Below, in pieces: positions 55,336 through 64,000 of a DNA stretch of 64,000 nucleotides. Origin of the DNA: Termitomyces sp. T153 (Eukaryota > Basidiomycota > Agaricomycetes > Agaricales > Lyophyllaceae); assembly GCA_018296165.2 (NCBI GenBank), contig JACKQL020000084.1:146420-210419 (forward strand). Reading direction: 5' to 3'. Below the pieces are notes generated by a model. It saw nothing but the letters and a program-made list of their open reading frames with translations, did no database searches and was not told the origin of the DNA. The position numbers were made by a program, and so were the translations under genes. Numbering within the stretch: the stretch's first letter is position 1; each line of letters begins with the position of its first letter.

Positions 55336-57335
55336 ATGGAGAAACTTGCAATTGATGATGTCTCGTCACCCGTCGCTAAACCAAGTTTCGCCTCCATCGC
55401 AAACTCCATCCGACACACAACTTCGAAGCATACGGATAGATACCGTAAAAATGCTCGGTATGTTGGTTGTGATAGTCTCCACAGCTTAGTAACGTTTTTC
55501 TTTTTTTTAGAGCCAGTCCCCAGAATTCCCTCATCGCTGCGGGGTTGTCCTCCTACGAGACATTGTAAGTATGATTCAGATCATCTTTCTTGCACAGATC
55601 ACTCAGGTTCATCTAAGGCCCAATTACCTGCCTTCACAGTGGTCAGTTCATATCCACCCTGAAGGCCAATTGTATTTCTTCAAGGATGCAACTATTCCTG
55701 TTGTGACCGAAGCTTACGTATATGACCCGAACTTAATGGAGAAAGTTGAACGTTGTATCAAAGCGATTGAATATTTTGTGCTGCAGAAACAGATCGTCCT
55801 TCCAGACAACGTTGAACTCTTTATCCAGATCGAGGGCAATGATTGTTCTTATTATCTCATTGATCATCACTCCCACATGCAATTTTGGCTGGACGATCTC
55901 GAAACCAACGAAATGGGTATTGATATGGTCACATCCCCGTCTCATCTTGGTTCGTCATCCTCTTTTCTCCTTTACTCCATGTGGCTTACAACTAGGTTGT
56001 AGGACTGGCTCTACAAGAGCTGTACTGGATTCACGTGGAATACTTCCCTACCCACTTGAAAAGCTTGGCTCCTCGTGTCCTCGAAGACTTGATCGGCGTC
56101 TTGTCACACGCACTGACTGGTATCTAAATTTCTGAATTCTTTGAAAGGTTCAAGCTCAGGCTTTGTCAGATCATTTGACGTCTAGAAACTCTACGTTTCC
56201 ATACGATGCAGGAGAATGTACTCAGATCCTGCAGCTTCTGAGATCATTTAGAGGTGAGGGATTTAAAAGGACCTGTTCTTCAACAATCTACACTTTTTCA
56301 GATCAGAGACAAGATGAATATGCAAGATGTGTAATTGGTACGTGAATCGCATGCAGCATCAATTATTATGCTGACCCATTTGGAAACCTTAGCGCGAATG
56401 TGGCAACTTGTTTGTATGTTTTCCCGTTTAGTGCTACTCGAAACGTGTGACTGAGTACTGTAGTCAAACATAGGTTCGAAACATTTTATGGCGAACAGCA
56501 CGCACGATTGTGTCGTGATCAGGCCATTCTTGTCGATACAGCGCGGGAAAGCTGTTTGTTCCGTATATTCACATCCCTACTATCGTTCAAGACCTCGGAC
56601 AACTACGTTTCACATTTGAATGACATCTACGTCGACCATCTTGTTTACGCTCATCAATGGCAAGCGTTCATGGCGCAATCCCTCAGAGAGTGGAGGTCTT
56701 TCTTATATCTCGTAAGCTGATTCTCGATGTATTAGATTGATCTAAGGTGAACAATTATTCTTATTATAGTCATTACTGACGCCATTGTAAGTCGATCTTC
56801 GGTGACAGAGTTCGTATGTAGATTGAACAGCCCTTAGATGTTGTCTTCTGTTCTTTTTTATGCCTACGCTCCAACTCTTGTCTGCATTCTCTGCATTATG
56901 TTTCGGAACTAGCTTCATTTCCTCGGTTCTTCTTATCCACCGTCATGAGGTTTTGGAAAATGCAACAGCAAATGACGCAGTGGGTGTTGTATGCATGTAC
57001 CATCGGAGTTTTATTGATGATTCCTGCAGCTGAACTATCTTAATGGTGTTCGATCCGATAGGTTCAAGTTCCAATGGGTGGCTCTCGTTTACGCTTTTCC
57101 AAAAACATTCTTCTTATGGGGAGTTATTGGTTATAACTCTAATTGCTTTGTGGCGGCAGCCGTCCTCATTGCAGGAAATGTGGGATGGCTGCCGTACTTC
57201 TTGGCGTTGGTGGGCATTTGCCTTCTTGCCATTATAGCGTTCCAAGACATTACATCCGGGAATAAAGTTTTGCGGATTCCCACGTTCAGGTGGTCTCGAG
57301 TAGACCAGGAGTTACCGCCGGTATCATTGGTATAG
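55336..57335 (+). CDS. WW-domain multi-exon membrane protein, unknown function
   Basis: Start ATG 55336 (MEKLAIDDVSSPVAKPSFA). Exons I can phase: 55336-55457, 55511-55564, about 55598-55949, 56003-56119, 56170-56253, 56302-56337, one ending at 56413, then 56464 to about 56707, with later exons to the stop at 57335. A WW-like domain reads LPSQWSVHIHPEGQLYF. A conserved middle (VEYFPTHLKSLAPRVLEDL, STFPYDAGECTQILQLLRSF, YGEQHARLCRDQAI, SHLNDIYVDHLVYAHQWQAF) leads to hydrophobic segments near 56870-56940 (LLSAFSALCFGTSFISSVLL) and 57080-57240 (FFLWGVIGYNSNCFVAAAVL and LALVGICLLAIIAF). The family is common and uncharacterised in agarics as I recall it. The exon 2/3 junction does not phase and may be damaged. 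Normal CpG; a host gene. Confidence 0.75.
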
Positions 57336-57922
57336 ATAAAAACTCCCAGTAAAGGCTCAGGGGAGATGGGAGTTCCACCTTGGCTGATGTGGATCGATTC
57401 GTGGCGTGGAACTCGCTTTTCTTCTGCATTTGAAAATACGCTTGTCCTAGAAATCTGTCGTCGTTAGGTAGTTCCTACAAGGCGTTATGTGGTCCCTACA
57501 AAGGAGGTTCACGGTGACTTATAAGTATGGCAAGGATTTACTTGTGAGTACATAGCATATAGTTTGCGAAAAAAGCGTAGCACGCTGTAATAACTGGCTT
57601 TGTACCTCAATCTGAATCATCTCGTGCTCAACTTGACGATCAAAATACTCAAGAAACGCAGAAGGGAATTCTCTGTGCTACTATCTATGTCAGTTATTTT
57701 GAGTATATCTGTAGGATGCCGGTATTCGTGTCGTCCACAGCGTGTTTGAATACATTTGATGTGCATTTACTCAGGCTATACAGTCAGTTTATTCTATCAA
57801 TGGCCTGTAATCACAGTGTAGCCTGGATATATACATACCCGCTGTAACTACAGTGTCACGTGACTGAAAAAACACTTGTACTTACAGCATAGTCGTAATA
57901 TAAAAAGCACTGTAACTACAGT
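57336..57922. other. Intergenic DNA
   Basis: 3' flank of the WW-domain gene. No gene. Short repeats GTAACTACAGT at about 57843 and 57912 precede the MITE-like copy. Confidence 0.4.
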
Positions 57923-58125
57923 CACTGCTGGGGCCAGAAAATGTTTCCAATGGAAAAAGAGTCAAAGAAACCTGTCATCTGTTTCTTGGCTAGCTTTTTA
58001 CTATAGAAAAAGGCAAATTCCCTTTGTTCAAAGACTTTTTCCATCAGAAATTGCCACATAGGAAATGGAATAACAGGTTTCCTTCTGATTTTTTCCCAAG
58101 GAAACACAATTGAGTGCCAGCAGTG
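57923..58125 (-). mobile_element. MITE-like repeat, copy 2 (inverted)
   Basis: CACTGCTGGGGCC ... GTGCCAGCAGTG, about 203 bp, is the reverse complement of 52834-53026 with few differences. Terminal inverted repeats CACTGCTGG/CCAGCAGTG. Confidence 0.75.
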
Positions 58126-58135
58126 AGTATCACTG

Positions 58136-58561
58136 TCACTGCGGGCGTCGGAAGTTATTTCCTTTGGAAAAAGGGAAAAAGAAATGTTAACATGTTATCC
58201 AACTTTCATGACATATTTCCTGAGGAAATACATAAGCATTTCTTCATTACAAAAGTCAGGGAAATGCTCACCTATATCTTAACTGATTCCTGTTGTAAAA
58301 TAACATCTTTTGATCATCCTTTTGCCAGTGTAAACAGGATGGAATCATTTCTCATTATTTGTTCTATATTTCCTGGAGAAAAAGAAAGGAAATTTACCAT
58401 GGAAATATGTATTGAAGTGTTTGATCTGTTTCTTTCAATGTTTCTCTTTGAAACTTGATTCCTTTTGCCTCATTTGACCATTGCCACTGGATGCAACATA
58501 GCCTATGCCATCCAACAATGATCTCAGTTCCTCAACAACTACACACTGCTGGCAGCCAATT
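58136..58561. repeat. Related AT-rich repeat next to the MITE copy
   Basis: It starts near TCACTGCGGGCGTCGG and ends near CACTGCTGGCAGCC, with inner palindromic blocks such as TTTCCTGAGGAAA. It looks like a longer relative of the MITE-like family. It adjoins the truncated LTR-B. Confidence 0.4.
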
Positions 58562-59651
58562 TTACTAGGCGGGCGTGATTCCCCTGCATTGGTGACCGGA
58601 CACTCAGGCGATTCTGGGTCCTGGTGGTTTGCGGGTAGTGGGGAGATGTAATCAGACAGGTCCGGAGGTCCGGAGGGTTAGTTGTGGGGAAAGGAGACGG
58701 TCTTGGCGGGGTTCAGGCAGAAGGCCGTACGGGAGATTTGCGGAAGCAAGGGAGTAGGTGGCTGTGTGATCAATGGGGGCGGAGCCGGAGTTTGATGGGA
58801 GATCATTTGGAGTTGATGGAGTCCGGGACCGAGCGAAGAGTGAGGTTCGGACCTGGTAAGGAGTGTCGGGGTTCGTAATTATAATCGCGGAGTTCGTGAG
58901 GTCGTTAGGGTTAATGAAGAATTGGGCACAAGGGTCAGACGACGTCACCGAGACGGCATCGGACAAGACAATATGGAACAAGAGTAGATTCGAGTGGAGG
59001 TACGAAACGATAACGAGAACGATAACAAAAAGGGGACGAGACAAGACCGGGAGACTGAGATAAGACCGGGAGACTGAGATAAGACCGGGAAACTGAGAGT
59101 AAGGAGAAAGAGATACGAAAACGAACACGAAACACAAAGAGGAAACAATCAGACCATAGGTAACGTTAAGCAATCTCAAGACCGGAGTACGAAGAGCTAC
59201 TCGATGACTTATATACTGACTACCGGAGGACTTCGGGGTACGTCGGCTGTGGCGGCGGGGCTTGGCGGGGCTTGACGGAGCGGGCGGGTGTCGGTTGTGA
59301 TCGAAGATCGTGCCGCGCTGATACGTTGATGGGATCGCGGGTTGTTCCGAGGTTGTCGTGATATTCCGGAATAGGTCGGAGGAAGCAGGGTGTTGAGTTA
59401 ATGATGGGTGGGCGAAGATCAGGAATAGCGGGGGTGGTTCTCGGGGTTTGGGAAGCCCAGGGTAAGTGTCAGTGGCTGCGGGGCAGGCACCGAAGTTGGC
59501 CAGGGGGCCGTCGGAGTTAGCCAGGGAGGTGTCGGAGTTAGCCGAAGTAGGCGTGGGCATGGGCGGAAGTTCGGCGGAGCGTTGGGGGTCCTTTTGGGGG
59601 TTCGGGGGTTTGATGGACGATGTGCGGGGTTTTGGGGAACGGGTCGTGACA
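58562..59651 (-). repeat. LTR-B, 3' LTR of young element (minus)
   Basis: Nearly identical to 62892-64000. On - it starts TGTCACGACCCG at 59651, directly after the purine tract GAAAGGGGGGTGA (59652-59664). The last about 45 bp of the LTR are missing at 58562. It contains three 19-bp units AGACCGGGAGACTGAGATA-like where the other LTR has four. CpG-rich. Confidence 0.9.
59208..59215 (-). promoter_or_regulatory. LTR-B TATA box (minus)
   Basis: TATATAAG read on -, in AGTATATAAGTCATCGAGTA. Matches the boxes at 6046 and 52077, and fixes the transcription direction of this element as minus. Confidence 0.65.
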
Positions 59652-59861
59652 TCACCCCCCTTTCAGCGTCGAGACCCTTCGAGACGCGGGGCAGGATGGG
59701 GATCGGCGGGGCGTGGGAGTCGAAGCCGAGCAATATTGATCAATCCGCAGCGAGTGATAGCGGCGTGGGAGGCGAAGTCGAAGCGCGGCCGCCGTTTCGT
59801 CAGGGTCCTCCTCACTCAATTTAAAGCTTTGGGCGTGCCCCGGGGTTTCCCAAATTTCGTC

Positions 59862-60992
59862 ATGTCTTCCCCCAGCGTTCCAGTGGTTTCTCCCGCCGAT
59901 TTAGACGAGGTGGTGGTGTATGACAGTGGGGGTGAGGAGTTCGAGCGTCGGCGCCGGGGTAGCGTTAGGGACCGGAGTCGTAAGTGTTGTCGAATTTTTC
60001 TTTCGGGATGGTTAACGGGGTTCCGGTAGAGTCGTCCGTAGTAGTAGTGGTGGACTTTCTGGGGGTTCCGAAGCGGACCAAGTTTCGTCCCGCGGTGCCA
60101 AAGGGGAAGGGGGCGTCTTCGGTGGTGGTTCGGGGAAAGCGTCGAGCTTCCCCACCCTCGGGGGCGGGACCCAGCAAGAGGCCGCGTGGGCGCGAGTTGT
60201 CGGCGGGGCCTCCCGAGTCTTCCCTCTTTTCCCCTGTCCCTGGCGTTCCCTCGGAGCGGTCGTCGAGTCCCTCCGCGCCGATTCCTTCAATCACGGAGGT
60301 CTTCCTTCGCAAGCAGGTGGAGGCCTTGACGACGTCGTTGGCAGTACGGGAGGGGGAGCTCCGCCGGGCGAGGGAGGATCGTGACGCGGCGCGGACGGAG
60401 AAGGAAGCGATGGAGCGGGAGAGGAATACTTCGGTGCGCGTGGCGACGGAGCGGGCGCTAGAGGTGTGGGGTCTGCGGGAGCGTCTGGCGCAGGTGGAGG
60501 GGCAACCCGCGGGGGAAGCGGAGGGGCGGGGACGAGTTCCGGAGGGGGATGCGTTGTGGGCGGAGCTGGAGGCGGCGAGGCGGAGGGAGGATTGGTTGGC
60601 CAACGAGGCCGCCTCGGGTCGCGCGGGGATTCTTCGTGAGTTGTCTCCCGTTCCTCCGTTCGTTATTGACGGTTCATTTTCGGAGTTTAGGCTGGGTGCG
60701 GGAGCATCGGGTCCTCTTGGACGGTGCCTCCGCGGCGTTCACGTCGATTCAGGACGGGTTGACGCAGGGGTCCGCGGTCCAGCCTCCGGAGTTGCAGCAG
60801 GGAATGGCGCGGTTGGAGAGGTTGCTGGCGGGGCATCGGCGGCGCAATGCGGTGGCCCCGGGGTCGTGGTGGGAGGTGGCGGCCGACGCGGGGGAGGCAT
60901 TGCCGGGGTTGGCGGAGATCCTAGCGGTGGTGCGGGCCCAGATGGAGGTCGACCTGGGGGTTGGGTTTCCGGGAGGTTCGGGGAGGGAGTGA
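59862..60992 (+). CDS. Antisense spliced coiled-coil protein of LTR-B element
   Basis: A three-exon model closes in phase: 59862-59979, 60030-60635, 60691-60992, totalling 1,026 nt or 341 residues. Introns: 59980-60029 (GTAAGT...GGTAG, 50 nt) and 60636-60690 (GTGAGT...ATTGAC...TTTAG, 55 nt). ATG 59862 gives MSSPSVPVVSPADLDEVVVY. An N-terminal basic region (KRRASPPSG, SKRPRGREL) resembles a nuclear signal. A coiled coil follows (EVFLRKQVEALTTSLAVREG, LRRAREDRDAARTEKEAMER), then a helical C-terminus (QDGLTQGSAVQPPELQQGMA, WWEVAADAGEALPGLAEIL). It is intact and CpG-rich, and lies opposite to the LTR direction, 211 bp from the 3' LTR edge. Similar to the remnant at 36536-36985. Function unknown: a DNA- or RNA-binding accessory protein is possible. 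Confidence 0.8.
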
Positions 60993-62846
60993 GATGGGTG
61001 TGGGCCTCGTTTCTTGTCGCTCTTGGACTTGCTGCCTTCCCGCCTATTGTATATATGATTTTTTTGTACGCGAACATGTCACTTCTTGGTCCCTGGGCGT
61101 GTGAAGTGAGATTTTTAGTTTTGTCTAGTGAGTTCAGAGGCGGGGGTTACGCCCGCTAGTGCCGTCTGCGCTGGCTAGTCCCGGGGTTTGTCGGGACGGG
61201 GCGGGGCATCGCAGGAGGGCTCCCGGGGTCTGTCGGGGTTGGTGGGAGTTCTCCGGTGGGGTCCCCGGCATTTCGGGCGGTGTCGTTGAGTTCGCTTCTT
61301 GGAAATTTTCGACTGGGGGTGTAGGGGACGTGCGCCGTTTTGGTAGTAGAGGGTGGCCTTTGAATTTTGTACGGCGCCCAACGGGTTCGGGGCTTTGGTT
61401 GTCTTGGCGGTGCGGTGGGCGGGGGGTAATGGGGGTCTTCCCATGGTCTAGCCCTTACGTCGGTATTGGTGGTGAAGGCGGGCGGGCCCTTTTTTATTGG
61501 CGGGGTTGGGTGAGGCGGGGTTCGTCTTCGCAGTATAGTTGGTCCGGGTCGGGGTCGTGTTCCGGAGTGCTGTGTCTGTGGGCGGGCCTGCTTCGGGTGG
61601 CGCTTTGGTGTGCTCCGGAGTGTCGGTGACCGAGGGGGTAGGATGCGGGGTGATCAGTCCCAACCAGTTCCTTCGGGTCCGGGGCCCAATTTGGGGTTCC
61701 GGGTCATCTACGTGATATTGCTCTCCTGACCAAAGGTAAGCCCGCGGCGGACAAAGGGGGTCTTACGTATTTCTGATACTTCCTCGAGTTCGGAGGTTCT
61801 GGGGTTGGTGGTCCCTTCATCGGGAAGAAGTGGGTGGTCCCGGAGTCGACTCAAGGGTCACTTGGTGGGGGTTTGTTGGTTGTTCATGGTTGTTGGGGCG
61901 GCGGGAAGGTCGGCCGCGGGAGGGCACTGGAGTGGGGCTCCCCGGGGGATGCGGCAGGGTCGGATTTACTCTTCATTCGTGTTCCGGAGCGGTCCGGAGA
62001 TTGTGCAAGTGCAGGGGTGATAGTGGGGGGAGGCACTGCCAGCTTGTCTGGAGGCCCCGGTGATGTGGTCCCTGTTCGGGCGGACATATTCCGGTGTAGG
62101 GGTGGGGTTCGGAGTGGGTGGTGATTTCTGTTGCGGAGTTGGGGCTACCAGGGCATCGTTGTCGAGCCGGCGCTGTGAGTTTTCTTGGTCAGATGTCGGG
62201 GTCGGGTCGGGGGTGTCGGGCCCCTTCATTTGTTGGGCGGAGGTGGCGGCCGAATCGATCGAGGCCCGGAAGCAGGTCCTGGGGTTGGAACGTAGCCTAG
62301 GTCTGAGATTTCTTGGTTGCGGGCGGCCGGTGGGTCCACAGGCGGGCTTCCGGGGAAGCGCGTTCTCAGTGGTCTTATCGTGGCTGGCGATCCGTTGCAC
62401 AATGGGTGGCTGTTTCGTGGCGGGTCGGTGGTATTGTTTGTCGGAGGGTTGTCGGGGTGCCGGGGACATTGTCGCTCGTTGGGTCGGGTGGTCACTGGGT
62501 TTTGGAATGCTGTTCTTTGGGTGACGTCGGGGTCAACCTTGTGTGAGGGAACAGGGTTGGCGGAGAGGGTAGGGGTGGGATGGGGGATGATTCGGCAGTT
62601 TGCGTGAGGGGTTGGGTGGGAGTTGGGAGGGTGTCGATGGGAGGAGCCGTTGTATGAAAGTAACCGGAGCGGAGGGGACGTTTGGGGCCGGATCTGTGAC
62701 TCAATGTGCCTCGGCAAATTGGGCAGGGCCGTATGAATCATAAGGGCTCCCCGGCACGGGTATACCATAGACATCGGAGCTATTTGATCGTGTGTGCGGA
62801 GATAATGCGGGCATCACGGACGGGGTAAGGTTGAGTCTTGATATTA
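60993..62846. other. Internal region of the LTR-B element without genes
   Basis: GC-rich, with long open frames on both strands that look like composition effects (Pro/Arg/Gly-rich, no motif). TTGTATATATG at about 61040 follows the antisense gene. The sequence next to the 5' LTR on - (TAATATCAAGACTCAACC, 62846-62829) is where a primer binding site should lie; no tRNA match could be tested. Confidence 0.5.
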
Positions 62847-64000
62847 TGTCAGGGTCCGCTGACCTCGGGGGCGCAGCTGCACTGGGCGAGTCCTTACTAG
62901 GCGGGCGTGATTCCCCTGCATTGGTGACCGGACACTCGAAGACGTTCTGGGTCCTGGTGGTTTGCGCGGGTAATTGGGGAGATGTAATCCAGACAGGTCC
63001 GGGAAGGTCCGGAGAAGTCGGATTGTGGGGAAACGAGACGGTCTTGGCGGGGTTCAGGCAGAAGGCCGTACGGGAGATTTGCGGAAGCAAGGGAGTAGGT
63101 GGCTGTGTGATCAATGGGGGCGGAGCCGGGGTTTGATGGGAGATCATTTGGAGTTGATGGAGTCCGGGACCGAGCGAAGAGTGAGGTCCGGACCTGGTAA
63201 GGAGTGTCGGGGTTCGTAATTATAATCGCGGAGTTCGTGAGGTCGTTAGGGTTGATGAAGAATTGGGCACAAGGGTCAGACGACGTCACCGAGACGGCAT
63301 CGGACAAGACAATATGGAACAAGAGTAGATTCGAGTGGAGGTACGAAACGATAACGAGAACGATAACAAAAAGGGGACGAGACAAGACCGGGAGACTGAG
63401 ATAAGACCGGGAGACTGAGATAAGACCGGGAGACTGAGATAAGACCGGGAAACTGAGAGTAAGGAGTAAGAGATACGAAAACGAACACGAAACACAAAGA
63501 GGAAACAATCAGACCATAGGTAACGTTAAGCAATATCAAGACCGGAGTACGAAGAGCTACTCGATGACTTATATACTGACTACCGGAGGACTTCGGGGTA
63601 CATCGGCTGTGGCGGCGGGGCTTGGCGGGGCTTGACGGAGTGGGCGGGTGTCGGTTGTGATCGAAGATCGTGCCGCGCTGATACGTTGATGGGATCGCGG
63701 GTTGTTCCGGGGTTGTCGTGATATTCCGGAGTAGGTCGGAGGAAGCAGGGTGTTGAGTTAATGATGGGTGGGCGAAGATCAGGAATAGCGGGGGTGGTTC
63801 TCGGGGTTTGGGAAGCCCAGGGTAAGTGTCAGTGGCTGCGGGGCAGGCACCGAAGTTGGCCAGGGGGCCGTCGGAGTTAGCCGGGGAGGTGTCGGAGTTA
63901 GCCGAAGTAGGCGTGGGCATGGGCGGAAGTTCGGCGGAGCGTTGGGGGTCCTTTTGGGGGTTCGGGGTTTGATGGACGATGTGCGGGGTTTTGGGGAACG
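62847..64000 (-). repeat. LTR-B, 5' LTR of young element (minus, runs off the window)
   Basis: On + it starts TGTCAGGGTCCGCTGACC. It matches 58562-59641 with scattered differences, and the last bases GGGGTTTTGGGGAACG are about 10 bp short of the TG end seen at 59651. It has four 19-bp units where the other LTR has three. Confidence 0.9.

Larger units (their letters stand above)
58562..64000 (-). mobile_element. Young LTR element without gag-pol (LARD-like), family B
   Basis: Two LTR-B copies in the same orientation (58562-59651, and 62847 past the window end) flank about 3.2 kb. A purine tract at the left LTR and TATA boxes on - set the orientation. No gag, protease, RT or integrase motif is seen in any frame. 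The only convincing gene is on the opposite strand. It probably depends on proteins from an autonomous relative. Confidence 0.8.

Noticed and set aside
58652..59560. 302-codon open frame on minus
   Set aside because: Lies entirely inside LTR-B, and is shadowed by similar frames in the other LTR (62897-63508, 63276-63920). Explained by GC-rich LTR composition.
60739..62774. Pro/Arg-rich minus frames inside the young element (60739-61077, 61966-62469, 62226-62774), considered as gag
   Set aside because: No zinc knuckle, protease or gag motif. Long frames are expected by chance at this GC content.

Overview
The window looks like a repeat-rich stretch of an Agaricomycete (mushroom-forming basidiomycete) genome. 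The evidence is the set of elements present: Ty3/gypsy retrotransposons with chromodomain integrases, a RepHel Helitron, a Plavaka-type DNA transposase and a Tad-like LINE. The host genes are also cut by many introns of about 50 nt with GT(R)NGT donors. No rRNA, tRNA, CRISPR or prokaryotic feature was found. I cannot name the species.

Layout. Positions 1-18.5 kb are a nest of gypsy elements. An LTR called C (264-790 continuing at 12063-12146, then gag-protease on + to 15.5 kb) was split by a gypsy-A element on - (791-12057). That element itself holds another gypsy with its pol on - (7.6-10.65 kb) plus an antisense gene (4.0-7.1 kb) broken by a solo LTR-B. A Helitron 5' fragment (10.75-11.93 kb) sits in a gypsy-A LTR. 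A second gypsy-A 5' half ends at 17267. From 18.5 to 25.8 kb there is a decayed unknown gene (-), a Plavaka transposase lacking its catalytic core (+), tandem repeats and terminal-inverted-repeat clusters.

From 26.0 to 32.4 kb CpG returns to normal. This is a gene island with an old-yellow-enzyme remnant, a multi-exon 2-oxoglutarate/Fe(II) dioxygenase and a six-exon proline-rich protein. From 32.5 to 43 kb there are more decayed elements: LTR-B copies, two gypsy-A copies in opposite orientation, and a 5'-truncated LINE with a 13-bp target duplication. From 43.2 to 50.56 kb lies a nearly full-length Helitron on -. From 50.6 to 52.8 kb there is a minisatellite and an LTR-B. From 53 to 57.9 kb a second gene island carries a WW-domain membrane protein and is bounded by two inverted copies of a short MITE-like repeat. 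From 58.56 kb to the end is a young CpG-rich LTR-B element on - with both LTRs, no pol, and a spliced coiled-coil gene on the opposite strand.

Main themes. (1) A spliced coiled-coil gene lies antisense to its LTR element, with its start codon about 211-213 bp from the polypurine-tract edge of the 3' LTR in two elements whose LTRs do not look alike, and in the same position in a third, decayed one. (2) LTR-B copies of different ages show loss of CpG to TpG/CpA, and the four TGA stops in the Helitron reading frame all sit where CGA is expected.
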